Both the position numbers and the translations under genes were made by a program. The notes under the pieces were generated by a model that was not told the origin of the DNA, ran no database searches, and saw nothing but the letters and a program-made list of their open reading frames with translations. A stretch of 64,000 nucleotides of DNA from Thermoflexales bacterium (lineage in GTDB: Bacteria > Chloroflexota > Anaerolineae > J036 > Brachytrichaceae), in NCBI GenBank assembly GCA_019694215.1, contig JAIBCK010000004.1, forward strand, positions 1-64,000, in the 5' to 3' direction. Positions 50,050 to 57,549 of the stretch are shown in pieces; position 1 is the stretch's first letter, and every line of letters starts with the position of its first letter.

Positions 50050-50062
50050 GGCGGCCTATAGT
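50034..50062 (+). promoter_or_regulatory. Promoter of the first WXG100 gene, with operator-like repeat
   Basis: TTTCCA (50034-50039) and TATAGT (50057-50062) are 17 nt apart. TTCCCG at 50018-50023 and CGGGAA at 50040-50045 are exactly 16 nt apart, the same arrangement as before the WXG100 genes at 55664 and 57390. Confidence 0.6.
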
Positions 50063-50145
50063 CACCCTGCGCGGCATGACGCGCTGATTGAAATCTGTGT
50101 CCTGGGCGGCCGCTAGTCGCGGCCCCCGGGTTTGGAGAACGGAGC

Positions 50146-51342
50146 ATGGCATCAAACCGCATTCGGGCTGACTACGATGAGCTGATGAAGCTGGCCGCCA
50201 AGTGGGCGCAGGAAGCGCAGGCCTGCAGCGCGATGTTGCAGACCATCCGCCAGGCGATGGAGACGCTGCAGGGCGGGGACTGGGTCGGGCAGGGCGCGAA
50301 CGCGTTCTATGCCGAGATGAACGGCCAGGTCATTCCGGCGCTGCGTCGGCTGATCGCCGCCCTCGAGCAGGCCGCCGCGGTTTGCCGCCAACTGGCAGCC
50401 CTGTTCAAGAAGGCCGAGGACGAAGCGGCCGCCCAGCTCAAGAAGCAGTCGGGCGGTGGCGGTGGCGGTGCTCCGGCCCCCGGGGCCCCGAGCAACAGCG
50501 ACCCGGATGATCCAGAAGAGTCCAGCGGCGGCGGTGGCGGCGGCGGAGACCAGGTCGGCGGCGGAGGTGGTGGCGCAGATCGCGGCGGCGCGGGCGCGCC
50601 GGAGGCCGCGAATGTGACCGGCGACAGCAACCCGCTGCTGGCGCGTGACACGAAGTCGCTCTTCCAGGATGACTACATGAAAGGGCTGGTCGGAAGCTCG
50701 TATACCGGGGCCGACAGCCAGCGCCTGAACAACGCCATGGAGACGCTCGCGACCAACCCGACGGGGGCCAAGCTGGATGCCACCTTGCAGGAGATCGCCG
50801 ATGCGCGTGGCCGCCCCGTTGAGCAGATCCGCAGCGAATACAACAAGTTCCTTGAGGTCCGGCAGCAGGCGATCGATACGGCCCGCGCCAAGGGAATCGA
50901 GCCGCCGCCGCCACTGAGCTTCGCCCATCCCAACTTCATGGGATCCACAAGCCAGATGCGCTACGGCCAGGTGGTCGGCGACGCCTTTGGCATCGACCCG
51001 GTCTTTGGCGCAATGCTCAACCCGAGCGGTGGCCTGGTCGGTCCCGGCAACTGGGCCGTGGACATGGGCGAGTCGCCGGTGGGCTATCACGGCGTCGTCC
51101 ACGACGCGGCGGGCTACCTCTACAACTATCACAATACCGGCCCTGGCTACGATTATCTTGGCCGCGAGGGCCGCGACACGAGCAGCCCGCTCTCGGGGCA
51201 GCGCGAAGGCATCGCCTACTGGCGGCAGTCCATGGGCGGGACCAATCCCGTGAGCACGGCCAGCGAATACCTGATGCGCGGCGTCGTTGGCGGCATTGAC
51301 ATGGGAAGCAAGCTCATTGACGGATTCAAGCGGGTGTTCTAG
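50146..51342 (+). CDS. WXG100-headed effector with C-terminal HGVVHD-motif domain
   Basis: A 398-residue protein. Residues 1-95 form a WXG100 helical hairpin (IRADYD at 6-11; W46-V-G48 in GGDWVGQGANAFYAEM). A Gly-rich linker follows (about 98-160). A helical middle and a C-terminal domain hold 'VGYHGVVHDAAGYLYNYH', followed by GPGYDYLGREG. Tips of this kind occur, as I recall, in other polymorphic toxins; the HD pair recalls phospholipase A2-like sites, but no fold can be proven. There is no signal peptide, as expected for type VII substrates. GGAG precedes the ATG. The EspG-like gene follows after 64 nt; no separate immunity gene is obvious. Confidence 0.82.
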   Translation: MASNRIRADYDELMKLAAKWAQEAQACSAMLQTIRQAMETLQGGDWVGQGANAFYAEMNGQVIPALRRLIAALEQAAAVCRQLAALFKKAEDEAAAQLKKQSGGGGGGAPAPGAPSNSDPDDPEESSGGGGGGGDQVGGGGGGADRGGAGAPEAANVTGDSNPLLARDTKSLFQDDYMKGLVGSSYTGADSQRLNNAMETLATNPTGAKLDATLQEIADARGRPVEQIRSEYNKFLEVRQQAIDTARAKGIEPPPPLSFAHPNFMGSTSQMRYGQVVGDAFGIDPVFGAMLNPSGGLVGPGNWAVDMGESPVGYHGVVHDAAGYLYNYHNTGPGYDYLGREGRDTSSPLSGQREGIAYWRQSMGGTNPVSTASEYLMRGVVGGIDMGSKLIDGFKRVF

Positions 51343-51406
51343 GATCGGCGTCCAAGGCGGGCCGGTTCCGGTTGCTCGTCGACCCTGAGCTACGAGGAGG
51401 ACACGA

Positions 51407-52210
51407 ATGGATGGCATCACCCTGGACGTCGCGGAACTGGCGTATCTGCTCGCCGTCGTCGACGCGCGGTCGTTGGCAGGCGTGGACGATCCCCGTCTCT
51501 TCCCGGCCACGCCGGATGAGCAGGACGCCATCTTCTCCGCGGGTCTCAAGGCGCTGAAGGAGCATGGCCATCTCAAGCCCGCCGAACGCGGCAGCATGCG
51601 GCTGGATGACGGCCTCATCTATCTCGTCTCCGTTCTTGCCCAACCCGAACACGTCATTCTGACGCTGCGCGATCGCGACGGCGCGCGACAGGTCGTGTTT
51701 CACTACCTGGCTGGCCCGGCCGTCATCGAGTTGTCGGCGCAGTCGAACGAACACTATCGCGTTGGCATGCTGCCCGACCTGGCGGCCATGACCACCCGCA
51801 TCGCCGAGATGCTGTCGGTCAGCCCCGCCAAGCAGCCGGAGCCGGCCACCTTCACCATTGGCGGTCCGCTGTTTGGGGCAATCAAAGGGCTGATTGCCGA
51901 GGGCAAGGCCGACCAGGCCGCATCCACCCTCAAATCGTTTGGCGTCAACGGCTTGAACGGTGATGCGCTGCTCGAGGCCCTGCGCGCACCGGACACCAGC
52001 GGCAACGTCATCGTGGCCAAGGTCGTGAACGGGCAGATCGAGGATGGCCGGCGGGCCTCCGTGCTGGGCCGCGCGGGCCGCGCCTGGCTGGTCAACCGCG
52101 TCGATGCCGAGACAACCGCCGTGCGCGTGCAGGCCATCGCCCCGGGCATCCTGACCGAGGTCATGGACGAGTTCTTCAGCGCGATCCAGGTGCCGGGCAA
52201 AACGGCCTGA
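51407..52210 (+). CDS. EspG-like chaperone candidate (first copy)
   Basis: A 267-residue soluble protein homologous in layout to those at 54734 and 59023. A beta strand and helix (ITLDVAELAYLLAVV) lead to 'AGLKALKEHGHLKP', then a strand-rich segment ('LAQPEHVILTLRDRDGARQV'). A second half ends 'RAWLVNRVDAETTAVRVQAI'. This order (N-terminal helix, a 'LxxxG' helix, then 'P-x-x-x-x-L-x-x-x-D' strands) resembles the EspG chaperones that bind PE/PPE substrates in mycobacterial ESX systems. Homology is inferred by eye and is not certain; immunity is the main alternative. GAGGAGG lies before the ATG. It follows the first WXG100 effector. Confidence 0.6.
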   Translation: MDGITLDVAELAYLLAVVDARSLAGVDDPRLFPATPDEQDAIFSAGLKALKEHGHLKPAERGSMRLDDGLIYLVSVLAQPEHVILTLRDRDGARQVVFHYLAGPAVIELSAQSNEHYRVGMLPDLAAMTTRIAEMLSVSPAKQPEPATFTIGGPLFGAIKGLIAEGKADQAASTLKSFGVNGLNGDALLEALRAPDTSGNVIVAKVVNGQIEDGRRASVLGRAGRAWLVNRVDAETTAVRVQAIAPGILTEVMDEFFSAIQVPGKTA

Positions 52211-52405
52211 AATAACCCGCGCCACGGCCCTGTCGCACAACGCACTCTGGCGCCAGGGCGAGCGCTACGCCACGACGCTCCTTTGCCGGGAGCTGCTTTG
52301 CCCGCCGTCACGGTGCGTTTCTTGTGACGTCCGACGGAGGCGGGGTGGTGGTGTCGCGCCAGGCGTCAGAGCCATCGCGCATCCGGCGGTGAAAGCGAAA
52401 CACAC

Positions 52406-52492
52406 ATGGAAGTTGGGTTTATTCTTCTGATCGCCCTCATTGTGGCCCTGGCGCTGCTCGTGCGCGCCCGCGGGCGCGGGAGGCGCCCGTAG
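52406..52492 (+). CDS. Possible 28-residue membrane peptide
   Basis: A short open frame from ATG 52406 encodes MEVGFILLIALIVALALLV followed by a strongly basic RARGRGRRP tail. That is one clean membrane helix with a positive end, typical of small membrane proteins. It lies in the gap between the EspG-like gene and the lipase effector. No strong ribosome site is seen, so it may be chance, but a hydrophobic run this clean is uncommon in GC-rich noncoding DNA. Confidence 0.4.
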   Translation: MEVGFILLIALIVALALLVRARGRGRRP

Positions 52493-52550
52493 CGTCGGCG
52501 CGTGCCGATTGGCTCCATCCAGCATCGTTACCTTTCGGAGTCCACCCATC

Positions 52551-53789
52551 ATGGAAGCCCCCAGAATCCGCGCCGACTACGACGCGCTCACGCAGATTGC
52601 CCAACGCTTTGCCGGCGAAGCGGACGCGCAACGCACCACGCTGCAAACGCTGCGCCAGTCCTACACCCCCCTCGAAGACGGTGACTGGATCGGTCAGGGT
52701 GCCCGCGCGTTCTTCGCCGAAATGCGCGGCAGTGTCTTTCCCTCGCTGACCCGCCTCGCCCAGGCCATGGGCGACGCGCAACAGTCGACGCTGCGCATTC
52801 TGGCGCTGGTTCGGCAGGCCGAAGGCGAGGCCGCGCGGGCGTTGAACGGCCAGCCTGGCGCGGCGACCGCACCCGTGACGGGCGGCGCCCCGGCCACGGG
52901 AGGCGCGCCACCGCCGCGCATCTACGTCGTCAACGGGATCAATAACCGGCGCAGCAGTGACCCGTCCGACCGGATGAACCCCAACGACAGCATGGTCAAG
53001 ATGCGCGAATACCTGATCGCGCACGGCTATGACCCGGACAACGTCGTGGTGACGCCGCCCGTGTACAACACGAATTTGCAGGGCGCGCATGTGGAAGGCA
53101 CGCACTTCGACAACCCGCTGCTGCAGCCGGTGAACTGGCTGACCGGCAAGGGCGCTGACCTGTGGAATGGCCTGACGGGCAAGGCCGCCAGCCTCGTAAA
53201 CACAGTCATCGGCGTCGGGCAGGTGGCCAACGAGTATGTGACGGGGGGTGCGTCGCAGACCAACCGGGTGGATGCCTTCATCCGCGAGGACCTCGTCCGC
53301 AACCCGCTCCTGCCGGGGCAGGGCGTGATCTTCCTCGGGCACAGCGGCGGCGGGGCCATCGTTGCCAACCTCGCCACCCGATACGAGGGCGATCTCGTTG
53401 CGCGCCAGGGCGGGGGAAGCACGCCGCTGGATGTGCAGGGTGTGGTGACCGTCGGCTCGCCGGTCGTCAACTACGATGCCGCCAGCAAGGTTGCGCCGGT
53501 CGTGATGATCAAACACGCCGATGACATCCTGGGCGTGCCCTATATCCGGTCGAATGAATCACGGAGCACCATGCTCCCCGCGCTGGTATCGACCGTCCTC
53601 ACGCCCACCATGGGCGCGCCGCTGGCCGTCTTTGGTGGCATCGAGCTGGCGACTCGAAATGCGGGCGCGAGCGATGTCATCTCGCTGAACGATCCCCTGG
53701 GCAATTCCGACGCCCACGGCTCGTACTGGCAGGAAAGCAGCACGGTTTTCCAGGTCCTTCGCGACAAGTTCGGCCTGGACCTGCGCTAA
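52551..53789 (+). CDS. WXG100-headed alpha/beta-hydrolase (lipase-like) effector
   Basis: A 412-residue protein from the ATG at 52551 (GGAG upstream). Residues 1-95 are a WXG100 head (IRADYD at 6-11; W46-I-G48). After an Ala/Gly/Pro linker (101-121), 'RIYVVNGINNRRSSD' starts an alpha/beta-hydrolase domain. The nucleophile elbow is GHSGGG with S265; a C-terminal His is in DAHGSYW and an acidic residue in HADD. PE/PPE-type lipases and type VII lipase effectors use the same scheme. Likely targets are membrane lipids or esters. Two unknown genes (53817, 54398) and an EspG-like gene (54734) follow without a terminator. Confidence 0.87.
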   Translation: MEAPRIRADYDALTQIAQRFAGEADAQRTTLQTLRQSYTPLEDGDWIGQGARAFFAEMRGSVFPSLTRLAQAMGDAQQSTLRILALVRQAEGEAARALNGQPGAATAPVTGGAPATGGAPPPRIYVVNGINNRRSSDPSDRMNPNDSMVKMREYLIAHGYDPDNVVVTPPVYNTNLQGAHVEGTHFDNPLLQPVNWLTGKGADLWNGLTGKAASLVNTVIGVGQVANEYVTGGASQTNRVDAFIREDLVRNPLLPGQGVIFLGHSGGGAIVANLATRYEGDLVARQGGGSTPLDVQGVVTVGSPVVNYDAASKVAPVVMIKHADDILGVPYIRSNESRSTMLPALVSTVLTPTMGAPLAVFGGIELATRNAGASDVISLNDPLGNSDAHGSYWQESSTVFQVLRDKFGLDLR

Positions 53790-53816
53790 GGCCCACTGAC
53801 GTTCGCGCCAGGTATC

Positions 53817-54401
53817 ATGCCTTCGTTGTTCAAAGCTCCCGTTCCCCCCGAGGCGCGCGTGGGTGCCGATCCACGCGCAGTACTGGCCCTCGGTGCGTTG
53901 TCGCTTTCGGATGGGTCGCCGCGTTTGCCGCGCGATCTGAACCTCAACCTGGCACGGGTGGTGACAACCGCGGGAGTCACCGAGGTTCGGGCCTGGCTCT
54001 CGCAACCCGGCCGCGACGTGCGCTATGTGGGCGCGCTCGCGCCCCTGCTGCCGGGTGCCCCGTTCGACCTGCTCTACTTTGAACTGGCCGCCGAGCGCTA
54101 CTACGTCGGCCGCGTTCACGACAGCCTGCCGGGCAATCTCGACAGTGTGGCGCTGCAACGCGTGGAGGCTGACCCGCGCCAGTGGATGGCCGCCACACGC
54201 GTGGGCACCACCCGGGATCGCTTCTTCGTCATCCCCATTCCGGCCGAGCAGGCTGCGAGCTGGTCGGTGCTGGCCGAGGCGAGGGTGGCGACGCGCGAGT
54301 CCCTGCGCGCAAACGCACAACGATCCGCTGCCTCTGGATGGGCCTGGTCAAACGCATACGATCCACCCATCGACCTCTTTCCGCATCTGAAACACCCATG
54401 A
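53817..54401 (+). CDS. Hypothetical protein in lipase cassette (immunity candidate)
   Basis: A 194-residue protein with no signal peptide and no recognised domain. The middle is strand-rich ('FDLLYFELAAERYYVGRVHD', RFFVIPIP). The C-terminus is helix-rich and ends DLFPHLKHP. It lies 27 nt after the lipase effector and overlaps the following membrane gene by ATGA. Position makes immunity to the lipase, or an accessory role in secretion, plausible; there is no direct evidence. Confidence 0.55.
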   Translation: MPSLFKAPVPPEARVGADPRAVLALGALSLSDGSPRLPRDLNLNLARVVTTAGVTEVRAWLSQPGRDVRYVGALAPLLPGAPFDLLYFELAAERYYVGRVHDSLPGNLDSVALQRVEADPRQWMAATRVGTTRDRFFVIPIPAEQAASWSVLAEARVATRESLRANAQRSAASGWAWSNAYDPPIDLFPHLKHP

Positions 54402-54730
54402 TCCAGAAACGCCCAACTTCGACGCTTGGCAAGGGCCTGTTGCTTTCGCTGCTGCTGAACGGGGTGGCACTCACCCTGTTCATCGGCTGCTCGGTCGCCG
54501 TCATGCTCACCCGTCTGACCGACGGCACTGCCGACAATGCGGGCGACATCGCGCAATGGCTGCTGCTCGCGCTCTGCCTGCCGCTGCTGATCAATGTCGG
54601 TGGCTTTATCGTCGCGGCCGTCAAGCGCGAGAGTCAGATGTTTCTCGGCCTGCTGATCGGTGGCGTGATCAGCGGGGGCATCATGATCGGGGCTTTCCTG
54701 CTCCTGCAGGTGCTGATGCAGGTGAGGTGA
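54398..54730 (+). CDS. Small three-helix membrane protein in lipase cassette
   Basis: A 110-residue protein with hydrophobic segments at about residues 13-36, 50-74 and 82-106. It starts in an ATGA overlap with the preceding gene and ends 3 nt before the EspG-like gene. A membrane protein here could protect against a membrane-attacking lipase or support export; neither is shown. No family was recognised. Confidence 0.65.
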   Translation: MIQKRPTSTLGKGLLLSLLLNGVALTLFIGCSVAVMLTRLTDGTADNAGDIAQWLLLALCLPLLINVGGFIVAAVKRESQMFLGLLIGGVISGGIMIGAFLLLQVLMQVR

Positions 54731-54733
54731 CCC

Positions 54734-55540
54734 ATGACGCACACGTTGGACATCCCGGTGGATGTCACCCTTTCGCGTGACGAGATTCTCTTGATTGCGG
54801 CCCTGTTCGAACGCGACGGGCTGATCGGCCTGGCCGCCGATCCCATCGAGACCCAGATCACGCCGGCCGGGCGAGGGCTGATGCTGGTGGCGGCCGAACG
54901 GAGCCTGCGCGCCCGCGGATTCGCGCGCCTGCGCGAGCGGGACGCCAGCCTCGAAGTGCGCCGGGACGTGTTGGGCGCGGTCGGCTTGTGCGCATTTGCG
55001 ACCCGCGCCGCGGTGGTCACGGGCATCGATGCGCAGGGCAGCGTGGCACGTGAGGCGGTCTATGCCGCCGAGGGGCAGTTCGTCTGCCAGAGCAGCCCAC
55101 AGCCCGCGCTGTATCGCCTGCAGACGGGCAGGAGCCTGGCCGAGGCCAGCGCAACCCTCACCGCGGCGCTCGGCCTTCCGACGGGCGTTGCCGGTGCCGT
55201 GGGGCCGGTATGCGGGCTCGCGGCAGAGGCGCTCCGCACGGCGCGTGAGGGTGCTGAACGCGGCGACGCGTCCGCTGCGCGTATGGCGCTGACCGCGGCG
55301 GGCATGCCGGAGGCTGAGGCAGCTGCCCTGGTGGCGCTTTGGGGGCAGCCGTATCGATTTGTGGGCGTGCACCGGCTGGTCGCACAGCCAACGGGGGAAG
55401 CGCAGGCCAGTGCCATCACCTATCTCTTCGGCCAGGCGTCACTCTGGCGCATGGTCGAGGATGCGCAGGGTGCCGTACAACTCTGCCAGGTCAGCGCAGG
55501 GGCGGTTCAGGCCGAGGTGGCGGCGCTGCTCGGCGCGTAG
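54734..55540 (+). CDS. EspG-like chaperone candidate (second copy)
   Basis: A 268-residue soluble protein with the same order of elements as the other two copies: VTLSRDEILLIAALFERDGL, 'AERSLRARGFARLRERD', then 'ATRAAVVTGIDAQGSVAREA' and 'GQFVCQSSPQPALYRLQTG'. A second half ends in 'GQASLWRMVEDAQGAVQLCQ'. The phrase 'AL/SLxARGF' before the strands is the point most like EspG. It closes the lipase cassette. Sequence identity to the other two is low by eye, as expected if each is matched to its own WXG100 effector. Its role is inferred. Confidence 0.6.
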   Translation: MTHTLDIPVDVTLSRDEILLIAALFERDGLIGLAADPIETQITPAGRGLMLVAAERSLRARGFARLRERDASLEVRRDVLGAVGLCAFATRAAVVTGIDAQGSVAREAVYAAEGQFVCQSSPQPALYRLQTGRSLAEASATLTAALGLPTGVAGAVGPVCGLAAEALRTAREGAERGDASAARMALTAAGMPEAEAAALVALWGQPYRFVGVHRLVAQPTGEAQASAITYLFGQASLWRMVEDAQGAVQLCQVSAGAVQAEVAALLGA

Positions 55541-55576
55541 GGGTTCGACCGCTCGCGCCCGGGACGCGGACCCGCT

Positions 55577-55823
55577 TTCCCGGCCCTCCCGCTCGACACG
55601 GGAAGGGAAGCGCGGTATGGTGATATTCATCACTTTGCCTTTGGATTTCAAAGAGGACTTGCCATGACCGCCCCCAAAATCCGCGCCGACTACGACCAGT
55701 TGAACCAGATCGCCCAGCGCTTTGGCCAAGAGGCGGATGCCCAGCGGCTGACGCTGCAGAGCCTGAAACAGAACATGTCAGATCTGGAGGGCGGGGATTG
55801 GATCGGCCAGGGCGCGCGCGCGT
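55577..55823 (+). repeat. Direct repeat, copy A: promoter plus WXG100 head
   Basis: This copy matches 57303-57549 with equal spacing. The first 28 nt (TTCCCG to CGGGAA) are identical, as is a 28-nt block ending at the start codon. The first 54 codons differ at only a few sites. Similarity stops abruptly after codon 54 (GARAF). Sequence before the TTCCCG is unrelated. It reads as a duplicated head-and-promoter module. Confidence 0.85.
55593..55621 (+). promoter_or_regulatory. Promoter of the recombinant WXG100 toxin gene
   Basis: TCGACA (55593-55598) and TATGGT (55616-55621) are 17 nt apart. TTCCCG (55577-55582) and CGGGAA (55599-55604) flank the -35 with 16 nt between them, so a repressor bound there would block the promoter. 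Confidence 0.6.
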
Positions 55824-56422
55824 TCAACGATGATCCTTCCGGCGTCGCCCTTCTTGGCAATGCCGCAAACGACGCTCGGACGGCTGTTGAGAGTCTGCTA
55901 ACCGTCCCAGGCAGTGTGACGGTTACCTCCTCCCGACCTTTCTTGGCAGGTTCGGGCTCCAACGGTCCAGACTCGGTTCGGTTCCCATATCCGGAGACAG
56001 GAAATTGGCAGAAGGCAATCGGCGCATTCCCATTCTGGACCAGCGCCACGGCCTCCATGGAGATTGGTCCGGATGGGTTGAAACACTACCGGATGGAATT
56101 CACCATTCATGCTGAAGATCGTTACAATTTCAATCCGGGTGCGCAGGACATAGCAACAGGGGCGCCCGAGGCAGCCAATGGACGCTTTGAAGTCGTGGGG
56201 CTCGCGCGCCAATACACAAATTATGGCGAGGCAACTCGAGTAGTCGAGTGGGTGGAAGGACAGACTCCGTTGATACCAACGACCGGCACTGGTAGCGACA
56301 ATTCACGAACTCCTTCAGGCATGGACGCACCACGCCCTTTGCCCCGAACTGGTAGTGATGCGCCCGGTGCACGAACTCGTCCACCCGTCCCGAGCAGCAT
56401 CAGTGACGCGTGGGAGCGATGA
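55664..56422 (+). CDS. Recombinant WXG100-tip toxin
   Basis: A 252-residue protein. Codons 1-54 are the WXG100 N-terminal helix and turn (IRADYD, W46-I-G48), nearly the same as in the 57390 protein, but the second WXG100 helix is missing. From residue 55 the sequence switches to NDDPSGVALLGNAAND and then a compact tip with 'GNWQKAIGAFPFWTSA', 'AEDRYNFNPGAQDIATGAPE' and NGRFEVVGLARQYTNYG. The 'YNFNPG..DIATG' tip is, as I recall, shared with C-terminal toxin domains of RHS-like proteins; its activity is unknown to me. Base composition falls (29 G+C of 60 in 56101-56160). It ends in ATGA overlap with a lipoprotein gene. Confidence 0.8.
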   Translation: MTAPKIRADYDQLNQIAQRFGQEADAQRLTLQSLKQNMSDLEGGDWIGQGARAFNDDPSGVALLGNAANDARTAVESLLTVPGSVTVTSSRPFLAGSGSNGPDSVRFPYPETGNWQKAIGAFPFWTSATASMEIGPDGLKHYRMEFTIHAEDRYNFNPGAQDIATGAPEAANGRFEVVGLARQYTNYGEATRVVEWVEGQTPLIPTTGTGSDNSRTPSGMDAPRPLPRTGSDAPGARTRPPVPSSISDAWER

Positions 56423-56967
56423 TGAACAGAGTATGGCGTTGTCGGTTCGTTCTATTCGCCAGCATTTGTGTGCTCGTGCTGTCCGGGTGTACATTGCAGC
56501 CAGTCTCAGGAGTCGCTTCCATGACCTCAACCGTTCCATCGTCTCCATCTCTGGGCGAGCCCTCCACAAACATTGATGACCTCGGGCGGCAGATTCAGCT
56601 CGTCCCTCGTCCGCTGTTCGCCCAGTGGGGTGTCAGACGGGTTGGGCCCGCAGAAACGGGCGGGGTGCCGGGTCCCAGCACCTTGCAGCTCGTTGCTGTG
56701 CTGCGTTATTCGGATTCCGACCTGCGCGAGCTTCAATCCAGGGCGCGAAAACTTTCAGGATCGAGCCCGGTCAGGGAAGACTTCTTCCTGCCCTGGATGC
56801 CGGATTCGGTGCGCCAGAGCTTTGAATCCCGGCCGGGCCAAGTTGGTTTGTGGCTCAAGGGCGAACTCCACGATGCCGCGCCGTTTGTCGGGGCCCTCTT
56901 TGACGGCGGCAACGGCACGTTCTTTGTGACGTCTGATGGGTACGTGGTTGTGGTGATGTCACGTTAA
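56419..56967 (+). CDS. Lipoprotein, likely immunity to the preceding toxin
   Basis: A 182-residue protein from the ATG at 56419 (GGGAG upstream), sharing ATGA with the toxin stop, so the two are translationally coupled. A signal peptide ends in the lipobox LSGC (Cys near residue 24), placing it on the outer face of the membrane. The mature part has no known family; it includes 'DFFLPWMPDSVRQSFESRPG' and 'APFVGALFDGGNGTFFVTSD'. Small lipoproteins encoded directly after toxins often neutralise them outside the cytoplasm. It shares the lower GC of the toxin tip, suggesting both arrived together. Confidence 0.7.
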   Translation: MMNRVWRCRFVLFASICVLVLSGCTLQPVSGVASMTSTVPSSPSLGEPSTNIDDLGRQIQLVPRPLFAQWGVRRVGPAETGGVPGPSTLQLVAVLRYSDSDLRELQSRARKLSGSSPVREDFFLPWMPDSVRQSFESRPGQVGLWLKGELHDAAPFVGALFDGGNGTFFVTSDGYVVVVMSR

Positions 56968-57302
56968 CGGCTGCAACCGCGGCGTCTTGAGATCGTGAGA
57001 CTGGAGCCACGCGTGACAGGTGGGGTGGTTTCCGTGTAAACGAGCCCAGCAGCGGACTGGTTTCCGAACCGTGACCGAAATGGGCACGCCGCTTGACAGG
57101 TCGAAGCCAGCGGCGGGCGGCTGATCGATGGAACCCGGCGTCGACGTTCTCGTTGCTGTTGTGGCAGGTCTGGCACCGCTCTTGCGCACACATCGGGGGA
57201 TGGGCGCGCGACGGGCCTCCCTGCAGGGGGCCGGACATTTGGGCGACCAGCGGATCCCACTCTGGTCGCGCATGCCACATTCCCGACCCATTCGGGCACG
57301 AA
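56968..57302. other. Interval between the toxin pair and repeat copy B; no intact gene
   Basis: No complete gene is supported in these 335 nt. On the minus strand an open stretch near 57130-57190 contains RCQTCHNSNENVDAG, with a CxxCH motif, and another frame nearby contains HPTCHAW. This could be a decayed, frameshifted cytochrome fragment, but could also be chance. The interval may be debris from the rearrangement that created the tandem WXG100 heads. Confidence 0.4.
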
Positions 57303-57549
57303 TTCCCGGCCCTCCCGCTCGACACGGGAACGGGCGCGCGGTAGTGTGGCATTCACTGCATTGCACCTGGATTTCAAAGAGGACTTGCCATGACCGCGCC
57401 AAAAATCCGCGCCGACTACGACCAGCTAAACCAGATCGCCCAGCGCTTTGGCCAGGAGGCGGACGCCCAGCGTCAGACGCTGCAGAGCCTGAAACAGAAC
57501 ATGTCTGTTCTGGAGGGCGGGGATTGGATCGGCCAGGGCGCGCGCGCAT
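57303..57549 (+). repeat. Direct repeat, copy B: promoter plus WXG100 head
   Basis: Partner of 55577-55823. This copy runs on into a normal second WXG100 helix (FYAEMNSQVLPSMQRLASAL), so it looks like the complete parent and copy A the truncated derivative. Confidence 0.85.
57319..57347 (+). promoter_or_regulatory. Promoter of the membrane-type WXG100 effector
   Basis: TCGACA (57319-57324) and TAGTGT (57342-57347) are 17 nt apart. TTCCCG (57303-57308) and CGGGAA (57325-57330) lie at the same relative positions as in copy A. The leader then reads into AAAGAGGAC before the ATG. Confidence 0.6.

Noticed and set aside
57122-57200. CxxCH motif in a minus-strand open frame, possible cytochrome c remnant
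   Set aside because: The surrounding sequence changes frame and has no signal peptide or axial ligand pattern. It is noted in the intergenic entry but not called a pseudogene.
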